DNA from: Nitrospira defluvii
GTDB lineage: Bacteria > Nitrospirota > Nitrospiria > Nitrospirales > Nitrospiraceae
Assembly: GCA_000196815.1 (NCBI GenBank)
Contig: FP929003.1
Span: 372,001 to 436,000 of the forward strand
Direction: 5' to 3'
DNA: 64,000 bases
A program made the position numbers and the translations under genes. Under the pieces are notes generated by a model. That model saw only the letters and a program-made list of their open reading frames with translations, did no database searches and was not told the DNA's origin. Of the stretch, positions 19,569 through 27,937 are shown piece by piece (positions within the stretch are counted from its first letter, which is position 1; every line of letters begins with the position of its first letter).

Positions 19569-19814
19569 GGGCACCTCCTCCACACTTGGCCCGCATTGTA
19601 GCCTAACGCTTTCCAAGTTTTCAAAGGGGCGAAAGGCCTAGATGTCTGAGCCCATTCGGCGAGTCGTCGTGTGTGCCCAGGCGGCATCCGCTCGGAGCCG
19701 GCCATTCGTTGCGAAGCCCGAGGGGCCTCTGTATACTCCGCCCAACGGAGAAGAACCGGGAGCGGCGAAGCATGGACTTGGCCGGAATGTCATGCCTTTT
19801 TCATCGGGATGGAT

Positions 19815-21008
19815 ATGACCGCCGACCGTCGGGGCATCAAGATTCGATCGTTCTTCAGTGTTGGACCGGTGTTATTGGCTGGATTGATCATGGTTTCCGC
19901 CTGTTCGAAAGCCGATCCCTACGTTCCGCCTGACCCCTTCTACTACTTTGCCAGTTACCCCGTCGGTAAGAACCCGACCACCGTCACTACAGCCGACTTC
20001 AATCGCGACCAAATCACGGACCTGATCACCACCAATATTTCGAGCAATACGATTTCGCTGCTGTTCGGCAACGGCGACGGCACGTTTCGAGATCAGGTTC
20101 AGGTGAAGGTCTGTCAGGAGCCCCGCTCCCTGGCCATCAACGACTTTAATCACGATGACCACCTCGATGTGGTGTTGGCCTGCTCGGGGAGTGATCAGGT
20201 CTCGATCCTGTTCGGACGAGGCAACGGGAAATTCGAAGACGGACCGCAGTATCCGGTCCATCGTACGCCCGTCTCCGTGTCCAGCGAGGATGTGAACGGT
20301 GACGGTCATCCTGATCTGGCGGTGGCGCTGCGTAACGACAAAGTGAAGATTTTTCTCGGGAGTGCCGGTGGAAACTTTCGTCCCGGCGTTCAGTATGAAT
20401 ACGGCGATACACCCACGTCGGTGGCGTTGAAAGACCTCAACCAGGACGGCAAGCCGGATTTGGTCGTCACCAACGGCGGACCGATGTTGAGTGCGGTTTC
20501 TGTGTGGGTCGGCAATGGTGATGGCACATTCCGAGATCCCAAAGACTATAAGACAGGGCGACGGCCGCTGGGTGTCAGCTTCGCCGATTTTAACAACGAT
20601 CGCCTGCCTGATTTGTTAGTCATTAACGGGGAAGGGGACAGCTTCACCACATTCTTGGGCAATGGGGATGCCACCTTCCAGCCGGGCAAGGATTCCGGCG
20701 CGGATGCCAGTCCGAATTTCGGGGCGGCTCACGATTTTGACGGCGATCATATTGCGGATGTGGCCATCGTGAATCTGCAATCGACCGATCTTTCCATCCT
20801 CTTCGGACGAGGCGACGGTACGTTTCACTATCCGCCCCGCAACTATCGTACGAGGAACGGGCCCTTTGCCGTGGCAAGTTATCGCGTCTCTGCCGATAAC
20901 ATGGAAGAGCCTGGCCTGGTGACGGCGGATAACGGCGCGGGCAGCGTGTCGGTGTTTCTGCATCACGGACATAAGGGGCAAGCTCCGGCTGGGCGCGCAG
21001 GCGAATAG
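19815..21008 (+). CDS. FG-GAP/VCBS repeat lipoprotein
   Basis: The protein (397 residues from ATG 19815) has a hydrophobic leader ending in a lipobox (MVSAC), so it is probably a lipoprotein. The rest consists of about seven FG-GAP/VCBS repeats, each with a Ca-binding-like stretch such as DFNRDQITDL, DFNHDDHLDV, DVNGDGHPDL and DLNQDGKPDL, and an LFGNGDGTF-type loop. Such repeats fold into a beta-propeller. The ligand is unknown. Starts at 19671 or 19809 are less likely. Confidence 0.8.
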   Translation: MTADRRGIKIRSFFSVGPVLLAGLIMVSACSKADPYVPPDPFYYFASYPVGKNPTTVTTADFNRDQITDLITTNISSNTISLLFGNGDGTFRDQVQVKVCQEPRSLAINDFNHDDHLDVVLACSGSDQVSILFGRGNGKFEDGPQYPVHRTPVSVSSEDVNGDGHPDLAVALRNDKVKIFLGSAGGNFRPGVQYEYGDTPTSVALKDLNQDGKPDLVVTNGGPMLSAVSVWVGNGDGTFRDPKDYKTGRRPLGVSFADFNNDRLPDLLVINGEGDSFTTFLGNGDATFQPGKDSGADASPNFGAAHDFDGDHIADVAIVNLQSTDLSILFGRGDGTFHYPPRNYRTRNGPFAVASYRVSADNMEEPGLVTADNGAGSVSVFLHHGHKGQAPAGRAGE

Positions 21009-21148
21009 CGGCGGATTCAGGTTTGCGCCGGTTCAACCGAAGAGGAGATAGGCAGTTTGCTTGACACCTCAATAGGGCTCGGATAGAGTTCGAAAAGGTT
21101 GCCGGACAAGGATCCGCGCCATGTTCAGCTACTAGACCGCGGGGGCTC

Positions 21149-21349
21149 GTGCGATCGTTTCTCTGGTGGTTTTGCATGGGCTGCCTGACGACGCTGGCAG
21201 TCTTGATGGTTCAAGGCGGGGTGCGCGATCTGGTCTCTGGGACCAACCCGGCGGGAAGTTCGGGCGCGATCCTCTCCTTTAGCACCACGGTCTTCGGGGG
21301 CGGGTTGTTGGCCGGCTGCCTCGCCCTGATCCTCAATCGACTCCGCTAA
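21149..21349 (+). CDS. Small membrane protein with two predicted helices
   Basis: A 66-residue frame starting at GTG 21149 encodes two hydrophobic segments (about 3-24 and 43-63) separated by a short polar loop. A G-rich stretch lies upstream as a possible ribosome site. The hydrophobic pattern and its place between two same-strand genes support it, but no family is recognised. Confidence 0.5.
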   Translation: MRSFLWWFCMGCLTTLAVLMVQGGVRDLVSGTNPAGSSGAILSFSTTVFGGGLLAGCLALILNRLR

Positions 21350-21428
21350 ATACAATGACGACGTCGGTATCGGCCTGAGACGGGCTGTGCCGACTACGAA
21401 ACCGATTCGAAGGGGCAAGGGTTGGGCG

Positions 21429-21617
21429 ATGCACTGCCTGAAATGTAAAGGATTCATGATGGTGGAGCGGCATTACACACTCATGAATCGGCGGCTCTAT
21501 GCCCGCTGCCTGAATTGCGGATTCTGGATCGACCTTGCCGATTTGCTCCGATTCTTTCATAAGGTGATCTCCAGTAGCCTGCGTGGTACGAAGGTGCGAG
21601 AAACCTATACCCTGTGA
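21429..21617 (+). CDS. Small zinc-ribbon protein
   Basis: From ATG 21429 the 62-residue product begins MHCLKCKGFMM and contains a second pair CLNCG near residue 30, so two CxxC knuckles are likely to hold zinc. GGGCAAGGG upstream may be the ribosome site; a GTG at 21387 would add 14 residues. The layout resembles the twin 47-residue zinc-ribbon proteins at 47501 and 47864, although the rest of the sequence differs. Confidence 0.6.
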   Translation: MHCLKCKGFMMVERHYTLMNRRLYARCLNCGFWIDLADLLRFFHKVISSSLRGTKVRETYTL

Positions 21618-21662
21618 ACGTCAGACTCTGTCTGGCTGTCACAAGAAAGTGCGACCCTCTCC

Positions 21663-22592
21663 ATGAATCGTTCGCGTCGAACCCTTTCGATCCGTGCCTT
21701 CGGAGTTCTGACTCTGTTGTTCGGCCTTTGGAGCGGTCAGGCGCTGGCCGTCGACAGCGACGTCGACGATGAAGTCATTACAGTGCCCTTCGATCCGCGG
21801 CCGGTCCCGTCCGCCAAGCAAGCGAATCACAGTCTGCGATGGCGGCACGTTCCGGCGCATAGCATCCTGCTCAAGGAACTCAAGACGGGAACCACTCTCT
21901 ACCAATTTGAAAGTGAAAAGCGGCTGTCCCCGGCCAGTCTGACCAAGATCATGTCGGCCCTGGTCATCCTGGAGTATGGCCATCTGGATGACGAGGTGAC
22001 GGTCAGCCCCAAGGCGGCGCGCGCACACAAGACGCATCTGCGTTTGCGAACCGGTCAGATTTTTCGGCTGGAAGATTTGTTGAAGGCCATGTTGATCGTG
22101 TCTGCGAATGACGCCTGCCTGGCTGCCAGTGAGCATGTCGGCGGGGATGAGGCCCGTTTCGTCGATCTCATGAATGCCAAGGCTGCGGCGCTCCAATTAC
22201 ACAATACCCATTTCAGCAATGCGTGCGGATTTGATGCGCCGGAACATTATTCGACGGCGGAGGATTTGGCCAAGTTGAGCGAGATCGCCCTGCACCACCC
22301 CGTCTTTAAGGAGTTGGTACGTGAAGAGCGTGAGATCATCATGCCGATCAATGAACATCGGGCGTATGTCCTGCGCACGACCAACCGGCTTCTGGGGCGT
22401 ATTCCGGGAGTGCAAGGGGTGAAGACGGGATTCACGTCCAAGGCAGGCCGATGCCTCATCGCGAAAGTCTCCCAAGACGGCAGCGACTTGCTGCTCGTCA
22501 TTCTCAATTCCAAGCGTCGCTGGAACACGGCGACGAGCCTCATCAACTATGGCCTGCGGCTTAGTGATAGCCGGGCTGGTCTTGCCCGTTAA
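21663..22592 (+). CDS. D-alanyl-D-alanine carboxypeptidase, peptidase family S11
   Basis: This is a DacA/DacC-type penicillin-binding protein that trims peptidoglycan stem peptides in the periplasm. A signal peptide (cleavage near GQALA) is followed by the catalytic SxxK (SLTK at 92-95), SxN (SANDACLA) and KTG (GVKTGFTSKAG) motifs. At 309 residues it has the catalytic domain but little of the C-terminal amphipathic anchor, so it may be soluble or loosely bound. Confidence 0.93.
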   Translation: MNRSRRTLSIRAFGVLTLLFGLWSGQALAVDSDVDDEVITVPFDPRPVPSAKQANHSLRWRHVPAHSILLKELKTGTTLYQFESEKRLSPASLTKIMSALVILEYGHLDDEVTVSPKAARAHKTHLRLRTGQIFRLEDLLKAMLIVSANDACLAASEHVGGDEARFVDLMNAKAAALQLHNTHFSNACGFDAPEHYSTAEDLAKLSEIALHHPVFKELVREEREIIMPINEHRAYVLRTTNRLLGRIPGVQGVKTGFTSKAGRCLIAKVSQDGSDLLLVILNSKRRWNTATSLINYGLRLSDSRAGLAR

Positions 22593-22745
22593 TTACCTCT
22601 AGTTCTTCCCAGGTTTGTTCGCGACTCGGTCTTGCTGTGGCAAACGGGGCAAGGTTGTGCCCGTCGCAAGATGGGCACGGATTTTCACGGTTTCAGGCAG
22701 CGAAAGGGAATGTAGTGGTGGGGCAGAACCGACGACCGGGCGGCC

Positions 22746-23276
22746 TTAATGGGGGAGCGAAAACTCCACGTTCACATCTTTTCCGAGATAGTTGACCTGG
22801 AATCCTTGTTTGTCATAAGCGAGCATGGCGCCCATGACGTTTTCATCGCCGTAATCCTCTTTGCCGAGCAGCTTGCGCACATCATCCGGGCTTTCGCTGT
22901 TGAGGACGTTGCGAAAGATTCCGCGAGTTTTATAGGCAAAGCGGTTGTTGATGAAGATGAGATCGACCTTTCCGTCCTGTACTCTGACCCCGGCCATCGG
23001 GCCGGTCGGTTTACGTTGATCGAGCAGGAAAATAAACGTCGCCTCCTGTTCGGTCTTGATGCCGGGAATTTTTTCGTTCACTAGCCCATCCAGCGCTTTT
23101 CCTTCATCGTCCCCCAGCTTGATCCCGAAGAGAGACACGTCCTGGCTCGCAATTCCTTTGGGGTCGGTCAAGTCGTCCTTGCTGAGTTCATAAGGCCCGG
23201 CGCTCACCATGGCAGCGAGATACAGGGATCCCATCATCGCCGTTAAGGCTGTGAACGCCCATTTGCGCTGCATCAT
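22746..23276 (-). CDS. Secreted hypothetical protein
   Basis: The 176-residue product has a signal peptide ending near AAMVSAGPYE, then a mixed alpha/beta-like sequence with ASQDVSLFGIKLGD and a C-terminus ending EFSLPH. A ribosome site AAGGAGG lies 5 bases before the start codon on the minus strand. The domain is not recognised. It is convergent with the carboxypeptidase gene and probably has a periplasmic role. Confidence 0.7.
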   Translation of the reverse strand: MMQRKWAFTALTAMMGSLYLAAMVSAGPYELSKDDLTDPKGIASQDVSLFGIKLGDDEGKALDGLVNEKIPGIKTEQEATFIFLLDQRKPTGPMAGVRVQDGKVDLIFINNRFAYKTRGIFRNVLNSESPDDVRKLLGKEDYGDENVMGAMLAYDKQGFQVNYLGKDVNVEFSLPH

Positions 23277-23441
23277 GAAGGCCTCCTTGGAACAGATCCT
23301 CAGAACTCACACCGTTCTGACAGTTGGTATAGGACGTCGGGGGGATGACTCAGCAAACACGGCATTCTATCCAAGGGGCAGTCTGACTTTCAAGGTCGAG
23401 GCCGGTCTTTCAGTTGGCGCGGCGGCGGGATAGAGGGGATA

Positions 23442-24389
23442 CTATTTTTGTCGTGCCGTCCGCTTTCTCGGCCTGTTCTGCTTGGACTGTTCGGGGTCGG
23501 ACTGCAGGTCCTGCATCGTCGTTTGGCAGATCGCGGCAAACTCCTCAGCGGCCAGTCCGCGGTGTCGCTTGGTGAGATACGCCAGGCCGACGGCATGACG
23601 GGGAGTGGGATCGTAGAGATCGATCACCTGGAGATCCATTCCGGGAAGCCGCGAGCGGACGTAGAGTTCGGGAAGAATCGTGGCTCCCGTTCCCTCCGCC
23701 ACAGCCTGAAGGATTCCTTCGGGTGAAGTCATTTCCAGCACCACCTGCGGATGCACACCCGCCTTGGCGCATTCGGCTTCGACCATTTTCCGCAGACAAT
23801 AGTCGACCGGCATGAGGACCAGGGGAAGCCGCGCGAGGTCTTGCATGCGCGCGCGACGTGTCGCAATGTGCATGCCTGCCGGGGCGACGAGGGCCAATCG
23901 TTCTTCGAACAGCGGGACGGTCGTCAGTTGTGGATGCGTCAGCGGCAGTAAACAGATCCCGATGTCGAGGCGATTCGACAGCAGCCCGTTCACGACATCT
24001 CCCGAGGCCTGCGCGTGTACTTGCAAGTGAATGTCGGGGAAGCGTTGTTTGAATCGGGAGACCAGTGGGGCGATGAGGTAGGTGTTGACCGTCGAGAGTG
24101 CGCCCACTACCAGGCGGCCTCGTTTTGCGCCCAGCAGTTCCTGCACTACCTGCTCAGCCTGATCCAGTTCCCGCAACGCCCGCTCCGCGTGCACGTGGAA
24201 CAATTCGCCGGCCTGAGTCAGGACGACCTTCCGGCCGAGCCGATCGAACAGGCGGGTGCCTAATTCCCTTTCGAGTCCGCCGATTTGGACCGAGAGAGAA
24301 GGTTGGGAGACGTGGACATGTTCTGCCGCGCGGCTGAAATTCTGGTGGGCCGCCACGGCCATGAAATACTCAATTTGACGCAATTCCAT
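23442..24389 (-). CDS. LysR-family regulator with an OxyR-like cysteine pair
   Basis: Residues 1-60 form the winged helix-turn-helix (MELRQIEYFMAVAAHQNFSRAA, QPSLSVQIGGLERELGTRLF). About 90-300 form the periplasmic-binding-protein-like effector domain. The segment with C198 and C207 reads CLR-x6-C, the same spacing as the redox pair C199/C208 of E. coli OxyR at nearly the same residue numbers. A box matching the OxyR pattern lies just upstream of the gene, between it and the globin gene. Peroxide or redox sensing is therefore likely but not proven; other LysR proteins can also carry cysteines here. Confidence 0.9.
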   Translation of the reverse strand: MELRQIEYFMAVAAHQNFSRAAEHVHVSQPSLSVQIGGLERELGTRLFDRLGRKVVLTQAGELFHVHAERALRELDQAEQVVQELLGAKRGRLVVGALSTVNTYLIAPLVSRFKQRFPDIHLQVHAQASGDVVNGLLSNRLDIGICLLPLTHPQLTTVPLFEERLALVAPAGMHIATRRARMQDLARLPLVLMPVDYCLRKMVEAECAKAGVHPQVVLEMTSPEGILQAVAEGTGATILPELYVRSRLPGMDLQVIDLYDPTPRHAVGLAYLTKRHRGLAAEEFAAICQTTMQDLQSDPEQSKQNRPRKRTARQK

Positions 24390-24409
24390 GACGTCTCTTG
24401 CCTCTATAT

Positions 24410-24446
24410 ATAGTTACAACCTATAGGTAATATGAAAACAATATAT
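24410..24446. promoter_or_regulatory. OxyR-type operator between the LysR and globin genes
   Basis: ATAG-TTACAAC-CTAT at 24410-24424 matches the OxyR element ATAG-nTnnnAn-CTAT at every defined base and contains the T-N11-A core of LysR boxes. After exactly 7 bases comes a weaker second element, ATGA-AAACAAT-ATAT. It is 20 bases from the regulator start codon and about 120 from the globin start, so it suits autoregulation and control of the divergent gene. Confidence 0.6.
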
Positions 24447-24565
24447 TAGACGAATAGATCATATCTCCCCTATCGTCTGGGGTCAACCGGTGCGGCTGGT
24501 TCAAACCCCCGGCTCATGGTGGGTCGAGGAGGGCCAGCAGTCGGTCACTTATTACAAGGGGGGGG

Positions 24566-25048
24566 ATGATGGTATTGAAGAGTGTGGGAATAGGAGCGAT
24601 GGTACTCAGTGCGCTGGCGGTGCTGGCTGGTTGCGCGGATACCGGGAGTCTGAACGGAGCCGGGCGCCCGGCGGCCGGGGCGACGGCCACAAAATCCCTC
24701 TATGACCGTTTGGGAGGAAAGCCTGCCATTACGGCGGTGGTGGATCAATTTGTGGCCAATGTGGCGGCGGATGGGCGAATTAATAGCCGCTTTGCTACGA
24801 CGGACATCCCCAAGTTGAAGGGGCACTTGGTCGATCAAGTGTGTGGCGCGACAGGTGGCCCATGCAGCTATCGCGGCCGCGACATGAAAAGCACGCACCT
24901 GGGGATGCAAATCAGCAGTGCGGATTTTGGAGCCCTGGTTCAGGATCTTGTCGCCGCGCTCGACAAGTTTAACGTGCCGGCCGGTGAGAAAGGTGAATTG
25001 TTGGGGCTGCTTGGTCCGATGAAGAAGGATATCGTCGAGGTGCCGTAG
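24566..25048 (+). CDS. Group 1 truncated hemoglobin with lipoprotein signal
   Basis: The 160-residue protein has an N-terminal lipoprotein signal with lipobox LAGC, then the truncated-globin fold: SLYDRLGGKPAITAVVDQFV at the start and the expected proximal haem-binding histidine H111 in THLGM. A globin anchored to the membrane outside the cytoplasm could bind O2 or NO. It is divergent from an OxyR-like regulator and shares its upstream region with an OxyR-type box, which suggests a role in oxidative or nitrosative stress. An A/G-rich ribosome site precedes ATG 24566. Confidence 0.85.
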   Translation: MMVLKSVGIGAMVLSALAVLAGCADTGSLNGAGRPAAGATATKSLYDRLGGKPAITAVVDQFVANVAADGRINSRFATTDIPKLKGHLVDQVCGATGGPCSYRGRDMKSTHLGMQISSADFGALVQDLVAALDKFNVPAGEKGELLGLLGPMKKDIVEVP

Positions 25049-25055
25049 GGAACAC

Positions 25056-25091
25056 GCAGCGGGGGCGGGCCTACCGGTCGGTCCCCGCTGC
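25056..25091 (+). terminator. Terminator-like hairpin after the globin gene
   Basis: GCAGCGGGG pairs perfectly with CCCCGCTGC, 8 bases after the stop. No T-run follows. It lies between convergent genes and may act on either strand. Confidence 0.5.
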
Positions 25092-25108
25092 TCCTCGTGG
25101 TGCCGCGG

Positions 25109-25402
25109 TCAGGTCTCTGGATGTAGCTGGACGAGGGCGGCCGCGAGTCGGCGGAGTCGTTGAAAGTAGCCCAAACTGTCTTCAGTCAGGTCATCGAGCA
25201 AGTTATCCAGGTCGACGATGCAGTCCTGGAGTATCGCGATGCGTTGACTGTCCATTTCAGCCTGCCCGTCGAGGTAAAACACGGCACAGCCCCCGATGAC
25301 GGTATCCAGCGTCATCAATTGTCCTTCGTTCGGGCTGGAAAAACGCGGCCAGCCCTCTCGGCTGTGTTCTTCCCAGAGTGAGGCGATGGTGTGGTGACTC
25401 AT
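25109..25402 (-). CDS. Hypothetical 97-residue protein
   Basis: A small acidic protein starting MSHHTIASLWEEHSREGWPRF with no membrane segment and an amphipathic, leucine-rich C-terminal half. It is the last member of the minus-strand run that begins with htrA and lies 37 bases after the small membrane protein gene. No family is recognised. Confidence 0.55.
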   Translation of the reverse strand: MSHHTIASLWEEHSREGWPRFSSPNEGQLMTLDTVIGGCAVFYLDGQAEMDSQRIAILQDCIVDLDNLLDDLTEDSLGYFQRLRRLAAALVQLHPET

Positions 25403-25439
25403 GAGAATGGTCTCGATCGAGGCCCGCTGTAAGCCGTAG

Positions 25440-25826
25440 TTACCGGTGGAGCAACCCTAACGCATGGAGGAGCAGAACGGCAAGCATGCACAGCCACAGT
25501 CCGATGAACCGGTAGTCGATGGCTTCGCGGGAAAAGCACCAATCCAGCAGCGGCGTGCGCCATGCGGCGGGACCCCATGTGAGGAAACACCCCTTGATGA
25601 TCATGGCGCTGCCGGTAATCCACCACAGCGGCTGATAGGGAATCGACCCGGACCAGACAATCAGAATGGCTCCGAGGCCGATACCGACGGCTTCCCAGCG
25701 GAGCAGTTGTGGGCTGTGCAGGAGAGATTCCTGAACTCGTTTGATGACGAGCAGGGGGACCGCCAGCAAGGCGAGGCCGTCGGCCATCCAGATTCCGGCG
25801 ATCGCCGCGAGTATGTACCGTGTCAT
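25440..25826 (-). CDS. Small membrane protein, about four helices
   Basis: The 128-residue protein starts MTRYILAAIAGIWMADGLALL and has about four hydrophobic segments with an internal RWEAVGIGLGAILIVWSG stretch. It follows gdh by 24 bases on the same strand and may be co-transcribed. The family is not recognised. Confidence 0.65.
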   Translation of the reverse strand: MTRYILAAIAGIWMADGLALLAVPLLVIKRVQESLLHSPQLLRWEAVGIGLGAILIVWSGSIPYQPLWWITGSAMIIKGCFLTWGPAAWRTPLLDWCFSREAIDYRFIGLWLCMLAVLLLHALGLLHR

Positions 25827-25850
25827 GGCATGAGCGAGGTCCGCATCCTG

Positions 25851-27110
25851 CTAGGGGTAGAGCCCGCGTTGGAGATGCGCCTGGGCCACCTTGTCGATGC
25901 CGGACATCAATGCGGCCATGCGCATCGTCGTCCGTTTCTCCACAGAGAAACGCAGGGTGCGATGGAAGGCACTGGTGATGATGTCTTGCAGCCGGTCCTG
26001 AATATCTTTGGCTTTCCAGAAGAAGCGTTGTACGTCCTGTACCCATTCAAAGTAAGAGACGATCACGCCGCCCGAGTTCGCCAGAATGTCCGGGATGATA
26101 AACACGCCCTTGTCGGTCAGAATGCGATCGGCCTCCAAGGTCGTCGGCCCGTTCGCGCCCTCCGCGAGAATTCTACAGCGCAACTTGGATGCATTGGCCT
26201 GGGTAATTTGCTCGGAAAGCGCGGCTGGCACCAACACCGTGCAATCGAGTTGCAGCAATTCTTCGTTGGTGATCGACTCGCCCAGCTTGATCTCGCACAG
26301 TGGTTCGTGTTTGTCGCGATAGCGATGGAGCACGGCGGCAATGTCCAGGCCCTTGGGGTTATACAATCCGCCGCTGACGTCGCTCACGGCCACAACCCGG
26401 GCGCCCGCTTGTTGCATGATGAGGGCGGTATTCGATCCGACATTGCCGAACCCCTGAACGGCGACGGTCGCTTTGGATACGTCCAGTTTCAGGTGCTGCA
26501 AGGCTTCCAGTGTGACGTAGGAGACGCCGCGACCGGTCGCTTCCTCCCGGCCCAGGCTGCCGCCGATCGAGAGCGGCTTGCCTGTGACGACTCCCTGCAC
26601 GGCATAGCCGACCTGCTGGCTGTAGGTATCCATAATCCAGGCCATGACCTGCTGGTCCGTACCCACATCGGGGGCCGGGACATCTTTGTCGGGGCCGATC
26701 AGCGGGAAAATTTCCGCCGCGTACCGCCTCGTCAGTCGTTGCAGTTCCCCGCGGGACAGTTTTTTGGGATCCACTTTCACCCCGCCCTTCGCGCCGCCGT
26801 AGGGAAGATCCGCCACGGCGCATTTCCAGGTCATCCACATGGCGAGTGCGGCCACTTCGCCCAGATTTACGTCCGGATGATACCGGATGCCGCCTTTGCA
26901 GGGACCTCGCGCGGAATCGTGCTGGACACGGTATCCGGTAAACACTTCCACATGCCCGTCGTCCATCTTCACCGGTATGCTGACCAGCAGGGAGCGCTGC
27001 GGCAGTTTTAAACGCTCACGCAGATTCGTGTCGAGGTGCATGGATTCAGCCGCTTCGTTAAACTGGGCGACGGCAAGTCGAAAGGTGTGGGTATCGAGTT
27101 CGTTCATCAC
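25851..27110 (-). CDS. Glutamate dehydrogenase (Glu/Leu/Phe/Val dehydrogenase family)
   Basis: The 419-residue enzyme interconverts glutamate and 2-oxoglutarate plus ammonium. Motifs include GPCKGGIRYHPDV with the substrate lysine, ADLPYGGAKGGVKVDP, VAPDVGT-like VPAPDVGTDQQVMAWI and the NAD-binding VAVQGFGNVGSNTA. The length fits the hexameric form. Its start overlaps the lipB stop by 4 bases, so the two are translationally coupled. Confidence 0.94.
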   Translation of the reverse strand: MMNELDTHTFRLAVAQFNEAAESMHLDTNLRERLKLPQRSLLVSIPVKMDDGHVEVFTGYRVQHDSARGPCKGGIRYHPDVNLGEVAALAMWMTWKCAVADLPYGGAKGGVKVDPKKLSRGELQRLTRRYAAEIFPLIGPDKDVPAPDVGTDQQVMAWIMDTYSQQVGYAVQGVVTGKPLSIGGSLGREEATGRGVSYVTLEALQHLKLDVSKATVAVQGFGNVGSNTALIMQQAGARVVAVSDVSGGLYNPKGLDIAAVLHRYRDKHEPLCEIKLGESITNEELLQLDCTVLVPAALSEQITQANASKLRCRILAEGANGPTTLEADRILTDKGVFIIPDILANSGGVIVSYFEWVQDVQRFFWKAKDIQDRLQDIITSAFHRTLRFSVEKRTTMRMAALMSGIDKVAQAHLQRGLYP

Positions 27111-27934
27111 GTGACTCCTTGCTGGTGAGTAGCGTGCGGAGGGAGAGGCTCGTGAGTCGTCGCCGGTGATGGTTCAGTCAGAGCCATGAACCGGTCCGGT
27201 CCGATGCGTTCTGTCCACTCCAGATGAAACCGTTGAGCAAAATTGTGAGCCAGCCGCTCCTGGACTGCGCTCATCTCGGGCGCTTCTCCTAAGAGTGCTG
27301 CCATGGACGTCACGCGGCAGTCCGCAATTCCGCAGGGCACGATGTAAGAAAAGGGCGCCAGGTCCAGGCAGACATTCAGCGCGAAACCATGCGTCGTCAC
27401 GCCTTGCGAAATGCGCACGCCGATCGAGGCGATTTTCGACGGGACGTCCCCTCCGACCCATACTCCCGGCAGCCGCTCCCGGCGATGTCCGGCAATCCCC
27501 CACTCAGCCAGGGTGCTGATGATCACATCTTCCAATCGATGCACATAAGCCTTCGGTCCGGCACAGAAATCGTAAAGGCGGAGAACGGGATAGCCGATCA
27601 ACTGGCCCGGTCCGTGGTAGGTGATCGACCCGCCGCGTTCCGTACGAATCACGGGGATGCCTGATTCCTGCAGCAGGCGGCTCTCTCCCGGCCAATGCTG
27701 GTCTTGGGTCGTGCGGCCCACGGTAAATACGGGAGGGTGTTCCAGGAGTAGGAGCAGATCCTCGCAACGGTCGGCCGCACGCTCGGTCCGGCAGGCCCGT
27801 TGCAGATTCCAGGCTCTCCCGTAGGGGAGGGGCTCGCAGCGTATCAAGATGCCGGCTCGGGGCGGCTGAGCCGGTGCAGGCACGTTCGAGATCGGGTGCG
27901 CGGTCTCTATCTGGAAGGGCTGATCGAGTGTCAT
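27107..27934 (-). CDS. lipB: Octanoyl-[acyl-carrier-protein]:protein octanoyltransferase
   Basis: LipB moves octanoyl groups from acyl carrier protein onto lipoate-dependent enzymes. The motifs HPPVFTVGR, GGSITYHGPGQLIGYPVL, the lysine in SKIASIGVRI, and the catalytic cysteine in IVPCGI are present. The protein (275 residues) has short extensions at both ends relative to E. coli LipB. It lies between htrA (3 bases away) and gdh (4-base overlap). Confidence 0.93.
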   Translation of the reverse strand: MTLDQPFQIETAHPISNVPAPAQPPRAGILIRCEPLPYGRAWNLQRACRTERAADRCEDLLLLLEHPPVFTVGRTTQDQHWPGESRLLQESGIPVIRTERGGSITYHGPGQLIGYPVLRLYDFCAGPKAYVHRLEDVIISTLAEWGIAGHRRERLPGVWVGGDVPSKIASIGVRISQGVTTHGFALNVCLDLAPFSYIVPCGIADCRVTSMAALLGEAPEMSAVQERLAHNFAQRFHLEWTERIGPDRFMALTEPSPATTHEPLPPHATHQQGVT

Positions 27935-27937
27935 GGG

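Noticed and set aside
25464..27011. Plus-strand frame of 515 codons opposite gdh
   Set aside because: The minus strand encodes glutamate dehydrogenase and a small membrane protein with all expected motifs; the plus frame has no recognisable domain and a shadow composition.
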